Shown here one piece after another: positions 48,236 through 56,764 of a stretch of 64,000 nt of DNA. The first letter of the stretch is position 1, and each line of letters begins with the position of its first letter. The notes under the pieces were generated by a model. The model saw only the letters and a program-made list of their open reading frames with translations. It was not told the DNA's origin and searched no databases. Source of the DNA: Azorhizobium caulinodans ORS 571 (GTDB lineage: Bacteria; Pseudomonadota; Alphaproteobacteria; Rhizobiales; Xanthobacteraceae); NCBI RefSeq assembly GCF_000010525.1, contig NC_009937.1, positions 811,501 to 875,500 of the forward strand, given 5' to 3'. A program made the translations under genes and the position numbers.

Positions 48236-49597
48236 ATGGCGCGCTTTGATCCTGTGCGGCGGTTTTCACGCTTGTTATCCGGCTGCTCCTGCGGCCGGCA
48301 TCGCTCCGCGGCCGAACATGACGGCGCGGCCGCCGCGCGTGACGCGGAAGCGCGTTATGCGGGTGCCGTCGAGAAGACCGTGCTTCAGGCCCTCTTTCCG
48401 CAGGCCGTGCAGCGCCGCGCCTTCCTCAAGGCCATTGGCGGCTCGTCGGTGGCGGCTGCGCTCGCCCCCTTCCTCAATCTCGGGGCGGTGACGGACGCAT
48501 TCGCGCAGGGCGCCGGAGCCATTGAGAAAAAGGATCTCAAGATCGGCTTCATCCCGATCACCTGCGCCACGCCCATCATCATGGCCCACCCGCTCGGCTT
48601 CTATACCAAGCAGGGGCTCAATGTGGACGTGGTGAAGACCGCCGGCTGGGCGGTGGTGCGCGACAAGACCATCAACAAGGAATATGACGCGGCGCACATG
48701 CTCTCGCCCATGCCCATCGCCATCTCGATGGGTCTTGGCTCCAATCCCATTCCCTTCTCCGTCCCGGCCATCGAAAATGTGAACGGGCAGGCGATCACGC
48801 TCGCCATGAAGCACAAGGACAAGCGCAATCCGAAGGACTGGAAGGGCATGAAACTCGCCGTGCCCTTCGATTATTCCATGCACAATTACCTGCTGCGCTA
48901 TTATCTGGCGGAAAACGGCATCGATCCCGACACGGATGTGCAGATCCGCTCCGTGCCGCCGCCGGAGATGGTCGCCAACCTGCGCGCGGACAATATCGAC
49001 GGCTTCCTGGCGCCCGATAATGTGGCCCAGAGGGCGGTCTATGACGGTGTGGGCTTCATCCACATCCTCTCCAAGGAGATCTGGGACGGGCACCCCTGCT
49101 GCTCCTTCACCGCCAGCCAGGAATTCGTGACCGCCAATCCGAACACCTATGCGGCGCTGCTGCGCGCCATCATCGACGCCAGCGCCTATGCGCAGAAGCC
49201 GGAGAACCGCAAGGAGATCGCCGAGGCCATCGCCCCGGCCAATTATCTCAACGCGCCGCCCATCGTTCTGGAGCAGGTGCTCACCGGCACCTATGCGGAT
49301 GGCCTCGGCAACATCAAGAAGGATCCGGACCGCATCACCTTCGATCCCTTCCCCTATGAGAGCTTCGCGGTGTGGATCCTCACCCAGATGAAGCGCTGGG
49401 GGCAGGTGAAGGGCGAGGTGGATTATCAGGGCATCGCGAAGAAGGTCTTCCTCGCCACCGAAGCCTCCAAGGTGATGAAAGAAATGGGCCTGACGCCACC
49501 GGCTTCCGCGACCAAGACCTTCTCGGTGATGGGCAAGCCCTTCGATCCGGCGAAGCCCGAAGACTATGTGGCGAGCTTCGCCATCAAGCGGGCCTGA
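48236..49597 (+). CDS. CmpA/NrtA/CynA-type ABC substrate-binding protein
   Basis: Periplasmic binding protein, 453 residues. A twin-arginine-type motif QRRAFLKAIGG is at residues 59-69, with a hydrophobic segment and cleavage after AFAQ. The 59 residues before it contain SGCSCGRHRSAAEHD, a leader that I recall from related proteobacterial proteins, which supports ATG 48236. The mature part follows the nitrate/bicarbonate/cyanate-binding fold (ITCATPIIMAHPLGFY). Permease and ATPase genes follow directly, and cyanase ends the block, so cyanate is the favoured substrate, with nitrate as the alternative. Confidence 0.88.
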   Translation: MARFDPVRRFSRLLSGCSCGRHRSAAEHDGAAAARDAEARYAGAVEKTVLQALFPQAVQRRAFLKAIGGSSVAAALAPFLNLGAVTDAFAQGAGAIEKKDLKIGFIPITCATPIIMAHPLGFYTKQGLNVDVVKTAGWAVVRDKTINKEYDAAHMLSPMPIAISMGLGSNPIPFSVPAIENVNGQAITLAMKHKDKRNPKDWKGMKLAVPFDYSMHNYLLRYYLAENGIDPDTDVQIRSVPPPEMVANLRADNIDGFLAPDNVAQRAVYDGVGFIHILSKEIWDGHPCCSFTASQEFVTANPNTYAALLRAIIDASAYAQKPENRKEIAEAIAPANYLNAPPIVLEQVLTGTYADGLGNIKKDPDRITFDPFPYESFAVWILTQMKRWGQVKGEVDYQGIAKKVFLATEASKVMKEMGLTPPASATKTFSVMGKPFDPAKPEDYVASFAIKRA

Positions 49598-49601
49598 CGC
49601 C

Positions 49602-50456
49602 ATGGGGTTGCCGCTGCGTCTCAGGGCCGGGTTGCTGTCGGTCCTGATCCTCGCCGTTTTCCTGCTCGCCTGGCAGGCGGCCACCGCCGGCTTCGGCGGG
49701 GGCTCCGCCAGCCTGCCGGCGGGGATGGATCCGGAATATGCCAAGCTGATGGGGCTGACCGCCACCGCCGGCAAATCGGCCATGCCCAGCCCGCTCGAAG
49801 TGGGGCGGCAGCTCTGGACGCTGCTCTCCAACCCCTTCTATGACAAGGGGCCGAACGACAAGGGCCTCGGCATCCAGCTCGCCTTCTCGCTGGCCCGGGT
49901 GCTCGGCGGCTACGGTCTTGCGGTGGCAGTGGCCATCCCGCTCGGCTTTGTCATTGGCATGTCGCCGCTCATGAGCCGTGCGCTCGATCCCTTCATCCAG
50001 GTTCTGAAACCCATCTCGCCCCTCGCCTGGATGCCGCTCGCCCTCTACACGATCAAGGATTCCAGTATTTCGGCGGTGTTCGTCATCTTCATCTGCTCGG
50101 TGTGGCCGATGCTGATCAACACCGCCTTCGGCGTCGCCAGCGTGCGCAAGGAGTGGCTGAATGTCGCCCGCACGCTGGAGGTGGGGCCGCTGAAGCGCGC
50201 CTTCACCGTCATCCTGCCCGCCGCGGCTCCCACCATCCTCACCGGCATGCGGATCTCCATCGGCATCGCCTGGCTGGTGATCGTGGCGGCCGAGATGCTC
50301 GTGGGCGGCACCGGCATCGGCTATTTCGTCTGGAACGAGTGGAATAACCTCTCGATCACCAATGTCATCATTGCGATCCTGGTGATCGGTGTCGTCGGCA
50401 TGGTCCTCGATCAGATCCTCGCCGCCGTCGCGCGGCTCGTGACCTTCCCGGAGTAG
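49602..50456 (+). CDS. ABC transporter permease (nitrate/cyanate type)
   Basis: Inner-membrane permease, 284 residues with about six helices, starting at residues 7-25. The cytoplasmic coupling loop holds the EAA-like segment (NVARTLEVGPLKRAFTVILPAAAP). ATG 49602 lies 4 bases after the binding-protein stop, and the ATPase gene begins 3 bases after this stop, so the three are one tight operon. Substrate as for the binding protein. An in-frame extension to 49566 overlaps the upstream gene and is not used. Confidence 0.9.
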   Translation: MGLPLRLRAGLLSVLILAVFLLAWQAATAGFGGGSASLPAGMDPEYAKLMGLTATAGKSAMPSPLEVGRQLWTLLSNPFYDKGPNDKGLGIQLAFSLARVLGGYGLAVAVAIPLGFVIGMSPLMSRALDPFIQVLKPISPLAWMPLALYTIKDSSISAVFVIFICSVWPMLINTAFGVASVRKEWLNVARTLEVGPLKRAFTVILPAAAPTILTGMRISIGIAWLVIVAAEMLVGGTGIGYFVWNEWNNLSITNVIIAILVIGVVGMVLDQILAAVARLVTFPE

Positions 50457-50459
50457 GCC

Positions 50460-51347
50460 ATGGGCGAGCGTTATCTCTCCATCGAGGGCATTGCCCGTCG
50501 CTTTCCCTCGGCAAAGGGCGAGACCACCGTGTTCGAGGACCTTTGGTTCTCCATGAACAAGGGCGAGTTCGCCTGCATCATTGGCCATTCCGGCTGCGGC
50601 AAGACCACGGTCCTCAACATCCTGTCCGGGCTCGAGGCGCCTGACGACGGCGCGGTCATCGTGGATGGCCGGGCCATCGAGGGGCCCTCTCTCGACCGGG
50701 CGGTGATCTTCCAGAGTCATGCGCTGCTGCCCTGGAAAAGCGTCCTCGGCAATGTCGCCTATGCGGTGGCCTCGCGCCATCGCGACTGGCCGCGCGACAG
50801 GGTGCGCGCCCATGCAGAACGCTTCGTGGAACTCGTGGGCCTCAAGGGCTCGGAGCACAAGAAGCCGGCGGAACTCTCCGGCGGCATGAAGCAGCGTGTG
50901 GGCATCGCCCGAGCCCTCTCCATCGAGCCGAAGATGCTGCTCATGGACGAGCCCTTCTCCGCCCTCGATGCCCTGACGCGCGGTACGCTGCAGGACGAGG
51001 TGCGGCGCATCTGCCTCGAGAGCGGGCAGACGGTCTTCATGATCACCCATGATGTGGACGAGGCCATCTACCTTGCCGACCGCATCGTGCTGATGACCAA
51101 CGGGCCGCAGGCCTGCATTGCCGAGATCGTGGAGAACCCGCTGCCGCGCGAGCGCCGGCGGCTGGATCTGCACAAGCAGACGGACTTCTACGCCGTGCGC
51201 AACCACCTCATCGACTTTCTGGTGGAGCGCTCGCGCACCTTCAAGAATAGCCTGCCAGCGGGCTACGACCGCCGCCGCCCGTCCGTGGTGCGGCCGTCGC
51301 TGGCGGGTGAGCCCGTCCTTTCGGCCACCCGGAGATCCGTCGTCTAG
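50460..51347 (+). CDS. ABC transporter ATP-binding protein (nitrate/cyanate type)
   Basis: Cytoplasmic ATPase, 295 residues. Walker A is GHSGCGKTT, the signature LSGGMKQR, and Walker [13 protein letters not shown]. The Q-loop and H-loop ([10 protein letters not shown]) are present. The length fits NrtD/CynD-type subunits. A C-terminal tail of about 50 residues after the nucleotide-binding domain is Arg-rich. Last of the three importer genes; cyanase follows after 148 bases. Confidence 0.92.
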   Translation: MGERYLSIEGIARRFPSAKGETTVFEDLWFSMNKGEFACIIGHSGCGKTTVLNILSGLEAPDDGAVIVDGRAIEGPSLDRAVIFQSHALLPWKSVLGNVAYAVASRHRDWPRDRVRAHAERFVELVGLKGSEHKKPAELSGGMKQRVGIARALSIEPKMLLMDEPFSALDALTRGTLQDEVRRICLESGQTVFMITHDVDEAIYLADRIVLMTNGPQACIAEIVENPLPRERRRLDLHKQTDFYAVRNHLIDFLVERSRTFKNSLPAGYDRRRPSVVRPSLAGEPVLSATRRSVV

Positions 51348-51495
51348 CGGGGCATCGTCGCGCTGGGCCGCCGGTGCCGGTCGCCGTGTCATCCTTCCCT
51401 CTCCTGTTTCCGGGAGCGGGCTTTTGCCGGCCCGTGTGCGCACGGGAGCCGATGTCGCATGAAGACCCCAAGAAACGACCATAGGAGCGCGTCAC

Positions 51496-51978
51496 ATGAA
51501 GCGTGAACAACTCACCGAGAAGATCCTCGACATCAAGCGCGAGAAGGGCTGGACCTGGAAATACATCACCGATGAGATCGGCGGCATGTCGCCGGTGCTC
51601 GTGGTGGGCGCGCTGCTCGGCCAGATGAAACTGGTGAAGCCGCTCGCCCGGGCTGCGGCCGAGCTGTTCGGCCTCTCCGAGGTGGAGGAGCGCATGCTCA
51701 ACGAGGTTCCCTATCGCGGCATGCCCATGCCCCCTACCGATCCGCTGATCTATCGCTTCTACGAGATGGTGATGGTGAATGGCCCGGCGTGGAAGGCGCT
51801 GATCGAGGAGGAGTTTGGCGACGGCATCATGTCGGCCATCGACTTCGACATCGATATCGGCCGTCTCGAAAATCCCAAGGGCGACCGGGTGAAGATCACC
51901 ATGTCCGGCAAGTTCCTGCCCTACAAATACTATGGCGCGGAGCAGGGCACGCCGGAATACGGCTTCAAGGAAGCCTGA
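51496..51978 (+). CDS. cynS: Cyanate hydratase (cyanase)
   Basis: Cytoplasmic decameric enzyme that turns cyanate and bicarbonate into ammonia and two CO2. 160 residues, slightly longer than the E. coli enzyme. The catalytic triad is visible as Arg87 (IYRFYE), Glu90 and Ser113 (IMSAID), with the same 3 and 23 residue spacings as Arg96, Glu99 and Ser122 of E. coli. The N-terminal helical domain is intact. TAGGAG precedes the ATG. It ends the importer block and identifies its likely substrate. Nitrogen supply from cyanate is the expected role. Confidence 0.97.
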   Translation: MKREQLTEKILDIKREKGWTWKYITDEIGGMSPVLVVGALLGQMKLVKPLARAAAELFGLSEVEERMLNEVPYRGMPMPPTDPLIYRFYEMVMVNGPAWKALIEEEFGDGIMSAIDFDIDIGRLENPKGDRVKITMSGKFLPYKYYGAEQGTPEYGFKEA

Positions 51979-52054
51979 GCAGCAGGCGTCTCAAGGACCC
52001 GCCTCGCCTCGGCCTTCCACTCCCCCGGTCGATGCGAGCAAGGGCGCGGCGTGC

Positions 52055-52076
52055 GGGCGCTGCGCCCTTTCCCTTT
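52055..52076 (+). terminator. Weak terminator after cynS
   Basis: A short GGGCG/CGCCC stem with a three-base loop is followed by TTTCCCTTT. It sits about 77 bases past the cynS stop and abuts the end of the convergent IclR gene. The stem is short, so this is tentative. Confidence 0.4.
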
Positions 52077-52864
52077 CAGGCGCCCCGGTCGGCACCGAGC
52101 CGTGTGGACAGGGCCGAGGCGATCCGCTGCAGGCCGGCCCCCAATTCGTCCATCCGCTCCCGCGAGGCCTCGGCTTCCAGCAGGCTGATGGCGATGCCCG
52201 CCACGGTGCCGCCCGTGTAATCGCGCACCGGGATGCCGATGCACACCATGCCTTCCCGGATCTGGCCGTCGTCGATGGAATAGCCGCGGGCGCGGGTCGC
52301 CTCCATCTCTTCGAGCAGGGCCGGCAGCGAGGGCGTGCTGTTGGAGGTGAGGCGCTCGGGCCATGGTCCGGCGAGCAGGGCGCGCACCTTTTCCGGTGAG
52401 AAAGTGCTCAGCATGGCCTTTCCCGTGGCGGTGAATGGCGCCGGCAGGCGCATCCCGATGCGGAAGGTGAAGCCGAGCGGTGCGGCGCTGTTGCGGCACG
52501 CCAGATAGACCACGTCCGGCCCTTCGAGCCGCGTCAGGGTGATGGTGTAGTTCTCCAGCGCCGGCACGTCGGCGAAGACACGTCTGAACTCTCCCACCAG
52601 ATCCGATTGGCCGAGGAAGCCGCTTGCCCAGCGCATGATATGCGGTCCGAGGCGGTAGGTACCCTCGCTTGCCCGGTCGAGAAGCCCGAGGTCCAGCAGT
52701 GCCGAAATGAGCCCGTGCGCACTGCTTTTGGGCAGTGCAAGCGCGCGGGTGATTTCCGCTGCCGTCAGGGGCGCATTCGCGCTGCCCACATGGTCGAGGA
52801 TGCGCACGGCCCGCCGCAGCGCCGGCACGCTGTCCGTGGGAGAAGTCAAACCGTCAGTTGCCAT
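52076..52864 (-). CDS. blcR: IclR family regulator, BlcR-like
   Basis: About 262 residues. The N-terminal winged helix-turn-helix (TAAEITRALALPKSSAHGLISALLDLGLL) is followed by an IclR effector domain (TATGKAMLSTFSPEKVRALL). It is divergent from an operon equivalent to blcABC of Agrobacterium, where the IclR-type repressor BlcR (AttJ) is released by 4-hydroxybutyrate or succinic semialdehyde. The symbol rests on that arrangement. ATG 52864 has AAGGGTG upstream; a GTG at 52870 is in frame. The candidate operators lie at 52902-52937. Confidence 0.85.
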   Translation of the reverse strand: MATDGLTSPTDSVPALRRAVRILDHVGSANAPLTAAEITRALALPKSSAHGLISALLDLGLLDRASEGTYRLGPHIMRWASGFLGQSDLVGEFRRVFADVPALENYTITLTRLEGPDVVYLACRNSAAPLGFTFRIGMRLPAPFTATGKAMLSTFSPEKVRALLAGPWPERLTSNSTPSLPALLEEMEATRARGYSIDDGQIREGMVCIGIPVRDYTGGTVAGIAISLLEAEASRERMDELGAGLQRIASALSTRLGADRGA

Positions 52865-52901
52865 GATCACACCCTTGACGAACGAGCTTAGTCGATAAAT
52901 A

Positions 52902-52937
52902 GTTCATTACAAAGAACATAGTTCAACTAATTGAACT
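52902..52937. promoter_or_regulatory. Two inverted repeats, candidate BlcR operator
   Basis: GTTC-N8-GAAC (52902-52917) and AGTTCAA-CTAA-TTGAACT (52920-52937) lie side by side in the AT-rich gap between the IclR gene and the aldehyde dehydrogenase gene. The second is a perfect 7-bp repeat, 25 bases before the start of blcA. The shared half-site is GTTCA/TGAAC. Confidence 0.65.
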
Positions 52938-52961
52938 TGGGAAGCGTCAGGGAGAGACCGC

Positions 52962-54416
52962 GTGCTGCATCTCAAAAATCCGTCGCTGCATCAGGACGCC
53001 TGTCTCATCAACGGTGCGTGGCGCAAGGCGGCGAGCAACGCGCATATTGTCGTTCATAATCCGGCAAACGGGGCGTTGGTCGGTCATGTGCCGGACCTCT
53101 CTGCCTCCGAGGTGCGCGAGGCGGTCGATGCCGCGCAGGCGGCGTTCGGTCCGTGGTCGCGCAAGGCTGCGAAGGAGCGCTCCGCGCTGCTGCGCCGCTG
53201 GTTCGACCTCATCATCGCCAATGCGGATGACCTTGCGGCCCTCATGACCGCCGAGCAGGGCAAGCCGCTGGCCGAGGCGAAGGGGGAGGTGGTGTATGCC
53301 GCCTCCTTCATCGAATGGTTCGCGGAAGAAGGTAAGCGCGTCTATGGCGACGTGATCCCCGCGCCGACCACCGACAAGCGGCTCATCGTGCTGAAGCAAC
53401 CGGTGGGTGTCACCGCCGCCATCACCCCCTGGAATTTTCCCGCCGCCATGATCACCCGCAAGGCCGCGCCGGCGCTTGCGGCGGGTTGCGTCATGATCAT
53501 CAAGCCGGCGGAACAGACCCCGCTCACCGCGCTGGCGCTGGGCGTTCTGGCGCAGGAGGCCGGCATTCCGGCCGGCGTCATCCAGGTGGTGACGGGCGAT
53601 GCGCGGGAGGTGGGCGGGGTGCTCACCGGCAGCGATGTCGTGCGCAAGCTCTCCTTCACCGGCTCCACGGAAGTGGGGCGCATCTTGATGAGCCAGTGCG
53701 CCCCCACCATCAAGCGCCTGTCGCTGGAGCTCGGCGGCAACGCGCCCTTCATCGTGTTCGATGATGCGGACCTTGAGGCGGCCGTGGAAGGCGCCATCGC
53801 CTCGAAATATCGCAACGCCGGCCAGACCTGCGTCTGCGCCAACCGCTTCTATGTGCAGTCCAGCATCTATGATGCCTTCGCCGCCCGCCTCGCGGAGCGC
53901 GTGAAGCAGTTGCCCGTGGGCGTGGGCACCGAGCCCGGCGTCCTCATCGGCCCGCTCATCGACGAGGACGCCATCGCCAAGGTGAAGGCGCATGTGGCGG
54001 ATGCGGTGGAGAAGGGCGCCACCATTGCGCTGGGCGGAAAGATGCACGCCCTCGGCGGCACCTTCTATGAGCCGACCGTGCTCACCGGCGTCACTTCCGA
54101 CATGCGGGTCGCCCGCGAGGAAACCTTCGGCCCCGTCGCGCCGCTGTTCCGCTTCGAGACGGAGGAGGAGGCGATCTTCCTCGCCAATAACACCGAGTTC
54201 GGCCTCGCCGCCTATTTCTTCACCGAGAACGCCCGCCGGGCCTGGCGGGTGGCGGAAGGGCTGGAATACGGCATGGTGGGGCACAACACCGGCCTCATCT
54301 CCAACGAGGTCGCCCCCTTTGGCGGCGTGAAGCAGTCCGGCATCGGTCGCGAGGGCTCGAAATACGGCATCGAGGAATATCTCGAGATCAAATATCTCTG
54401 CTCGGCGGTGGGCTGA
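52962..54416 (+). CDS. blcA: Succinate-semialdehyde dehydrogenase, BlcA-like
   Basis: Cytoplasmic NAD(P)-dependent aldehyde dehydrogenase, 484 residues. The general-base Glu is in LELGGNAPFIV and the catalytic Cys in GQTCVCANRF. The N-terminal and C-terminal patterns fit the GabD/SSADH group (PWNFPAAMITRK, SGIGREGSKYGIEEYLE). It should oxidise succinic semialdehyde to succinate. The start is GTG 52962 with GGAGAG upstream. First gene of the three-gene operon behind the candidate BlcR sites; the same order is known in Agrobacterium. Confidence 0.92.
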   Translation: MLHLKNPSLHQDACLINGAWRKAASNAHIVVHNPANGALVGHVPDLSASEVREAVDAAQAAFGPWSRKAAKERSALLRRWFDLIIANADDLAALMTAEQGKPLAEAKGEVVYAASFIEWFAEEGKRVYGDVIPAPTTDKRLIVLKQPVGVTAAITPWNFPAAMITRKAAPALAAGCVMIIKPAEQTPLTALALGVLAQEAGIPAGVIQVVTGDAREVGGVLTGSDVVRKLSFTGSTEVGRILMSQCAPTIKRLSLELGGNAPFIVFDDADLEAAVEGAIASKYRNAGQTCVCANRFYVQSSIYDAFAARLAERVKQLPVGVGTEPGVLIGPLIDEDAIAKVKAHVADAVEKGATIALGGKMHALGGTFYEPTVLTGVTSDMRVAREETFGPVAPLFRFETEEEAIFLANNTEFGLAAYFFTENARRAWRVAEGLEYGMVGHNTGLISNEVAPFGGVKQSGIGREGSKYGIEEYLEIKYLCSAVG

Positions 54417-54584
54417 GACCGCGACCCCCGCTGGCCCCGCATGGGGCCGGCCGCGTGCCATGCGCCGTGGGAGACGGATCGTCTCGTCCCGGCCCCAGAT
54501 CACCATTCCGCATTCATAAAGCGGCGGCGCGAAGCCGCCCCATCGTGCCGGTCAAGGCACGCCCTGTGAGGAAGGAGGACCCCC

Positions 54585-55751
54585 ATGAGCGACGGTCTCA
54601 ATCCGTTTGAATTCCGTACCGTTCCCGCCATCCAGCTCGAATGGTCCGGCGCCAAGCGCCTTGGCGAGGTGGTGGGCGCGCGCTTTGCTGCCCGCAAGGC
54701 GCTGCTCGTCACCGATGGCGGGCTGGTGAAGGCCGGCATCATCGCGCCCATCGTCGCCAGCCTTGAGGCGAGCGGCTTTGCCGTGACGCTGTTCGACGAA
54801 GTGGTGGCGGACCCGCCGGAGCATGTGCTGCTCGCCTGCGTCGCCAAGGCGAAGGCGGCGGGCGTGGATATCGTCATCGGCCTCGGCGGCGGCTCCTCGC
54901 TGGACGTGGCGAAGCTCGCGGCGGTACTCCTCGTCTCAGAGCAGCCGCTGGCCGATCTCTATGGCATCGGCAAGGTGCAGGGTTCGCGCCTGCCGCTCAT
55001 CCAGGTGCCCACCACCGCCGGCACGGGCTCGGAGGTGACCAACATCACCATCCTCACCACTGGCGAGACCACCAAGATGGGCGTCGTCTCGCCCCAGCTC
55101 TATGCGGACTTCGTGCTGCTGGACGGCGAACTCACCGTGGGCCTGCCGGCGGTGCATACGGCGGCCACGGGCATCGACGCCATGGTGCACGCCATCGAGG
55201 CTTACACCAGCCGCCACAAGAAGAACCCGGTCTCCGACGCTCTGGCCCGCGAGGCGCTGCGGCTTCTCTCCGCCAACCTCATCGCCGCCTGCAAGGACGG
55301 CACGAACCGCAAGGCGCGCGAGGCCATGCTGCTGGGCGCCATGCTGGCGGGCCAGGCCTTCGCCAATTCGCCGGTGGCGGCCGTCCACGCGCTCGCCTAT
55401 CCGCTGGGCGGGCACTATCACGTGCCGCACGGCCTCTCCAATGCGCTGATGCTCGGCCCGGTGCTGCGCTTCAACGCCAAGGCCGCCGCCCCGCTTTATG
55501 CGGAACTGGCGGACGTGATCGCCGGCCCCGGAGCGGGTGGCGCGGAGGCGCGGGCGGATGTGTTCGTCGCCACCATGCAGAAGCTCATGGACGAGAGCGG
55601 CGCGCCCCGCCGCCTGCGCGATGTGGGCGTGACCGACAACACCCTCGCCATGCTGGCCTCCGACGCCATGAAGCAGACGCGCCTGCTGGTGAACAATCCC
55701 GTCGAGGTGACGGAAGCCGACGCGCTCGCGCTCTATCGCGAAGCGTTCTGA
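54585..55751 (+). CDS. blcB: Iron-containing alcohol dehydrogenase, 4-hydroxybutyrate dehydrogenase (BlcB-like)
   Basis: Group III NAD-dependent alcohol dehydrogenase, 388 residues. GLGGGSSLDVAKL is the cofactor-binding segment, and the metal ligands fall in AVHALAYPLGGHYHVPHGLSNA with its His residues. In the blc operon this enzyme oxidises 4-hydroxybutyrate to succinic semialdehyde, the substrate of the preceding dehydrogenase. The order SSADH, Fe-ADH, lactonase supports that role. AGGAGGA precedes ATG 54585. A different hydroxyacid substrate cannot be excluded from sequence alone. Confidence 0.88.
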   Translation: MSDGLNPFEFRTVPAIQLEWSGAKRLGEVVGARFAARKALLVTDGGLVKAGIIAPIVASLEASGFAVTLFDEVVADPPEHVLLACVAKAKAAGVDIVIGLGGGSSLDVAKLAAVLLVSEQPLADLYGIGKVQGSRLPLIQVPTTAGTGSEVTNITILTTGETTKMGVVSPQLYADFVLLDGELTVGLPAVHTAATGIDAMVHAIEAYTSRHKKNPVSDALAREALRLLSANLIAACKDGTNRKAREAMLLGAMLAGQAFANSPVAAVHALAYPLGGHYHVPHGLSNALMLGPVLRFNAKAAAPLYAELADVIAGPGAGGAEARADVFVATMQKLMDESGAPRRLRDVGVTDNTLAMLASDAMKQTRLLVNNPVEVTEADALALYREAF

Positions 55752-55860
55752 GCATCGATGGCGCCGGCGCGCGGCGCCGGTGCCTTCTCTCCCTCTCGGA
55801 CAATCGAAATCCCCCCGCATTGGCCGCGTGCCGGTGACGGGGGACCATTGGAGGAAACCA

Positions 55861-56651
55861 TGACCGACATCCGCCTCTATATGCTTCAGTCTGGCTCGCT
55901 GAAGTGCAAGGTTCACAACATCAAGATGAACCAGGGCAACGGCGCGGACTATGAGATCCCGGTGCCCTTCTTCCTCATCACCCACCCCAAGGGCCACACC
56001 ATCATCGATGGCGGCAATGCGGTGGAAGTCGCCACCGACCCGCGCGGACACTGGGGCGGCGTCTGCGACGTCTACTGGCCGGTGATGCGCGAGGACGAGG
56101 GCTGCGTGGCGCAGGTGAAGGCGCTCGGCATCGATCCGGCGGATGTGAAGTATGTGGTGCAGTCGCACCTGCATCTCGACCACACCGGCGCCATCGGCCG
56201 CTTCCCGAACGCCACGCACATCGTGCAGCGGCGCGAATACGAATACGCCTTCACGCCGGACTGGTTCGCCGGCGGCGGCTATATCCGCAAGGATTTCGAT
56301 CGTCCCGGCCTGCGCTGGCAGTTCCTGAACGCCGACGTGGATGACTATTACGACATCTATGGTGACGGCACGCTCACCACGGTCTTCTCGCCCGGCCATG
56401 CACCGGGGCACCAGTCCTTCCTGGTGCGCCTGCCGAAGTCCGGCCCGCTGCTGCTGACCATCGACGCCGCCTATACGCTGGATCATTGGAACGAGCAGGC
56501 CCTGCCCGGCTTCCTCGCCTCCACCGTCGATACGGTGCGTTCGGTGCAGAAGCTGCGTACGCTGGCCGAGCGCACCGGCGCGCAGGTCGTGACGGGCCAT
56601 GATCCGGATGCCTGGCCGTCCTTCAAGAAGGCCCCCGGCTATTACGACTGA
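55861..56651 (+). CDS. blcC: Lactonase of the AttM/BlcC family
   Basis: Cytoplasmic metallo-beta-lactamase-fold lactonase, 263 residues. The metal motif HLHLDHTG (HxHxDH) is present, with further ligands in PGHAPGHQ, TIDAAYT and VTGHDPDAW. The sequence closely follows what I recall of Agrobacterium AttM from the first residues on (MTDIRLYMLQSG). The enzyme opens gamma-butyrolactone to 4-hydroxybutyrate and can also open acyl-homoserine lactones, so it may quench quorum signals. AGGAAACC precedes ATG 55861. Last gene of the operon, ending at a strong terminator. Confidence 0.95.
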
Positions 56652-56697
56652 GCCTCCGGTGGCCCATCGCGGCTACCAATTCGACCGCAAGACATAA

Positions 56698-56729
56698 AAA
56701 GCCGGGACGGTCAGCGCCGTCCCGGCTTT
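56698..56729. terminator. Bidirectional Rho-independent terminator
   Basis: A 13-bp perfect stem (AAAGCCGGGACGG / CCGTCCCGGCTTT) with a six-base loop. A-rich and T-rich tails flank it on both sides, so it can end transcripts of blcABC from the left and of the MFS gene from the right. Confidence 0.92.
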
Positions 56730-56764
56730 CCTTTTACGTGGGAGCCTCGTTCACCCCGTGCGGT

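Noticed and set aside
51348-51495. Possible hidden small gene between the importer ATPase and cynS
   Set aside because: No frame with a start, ribosome site and plausible length; it looks like a simple spacer with the cynS ribosome site.
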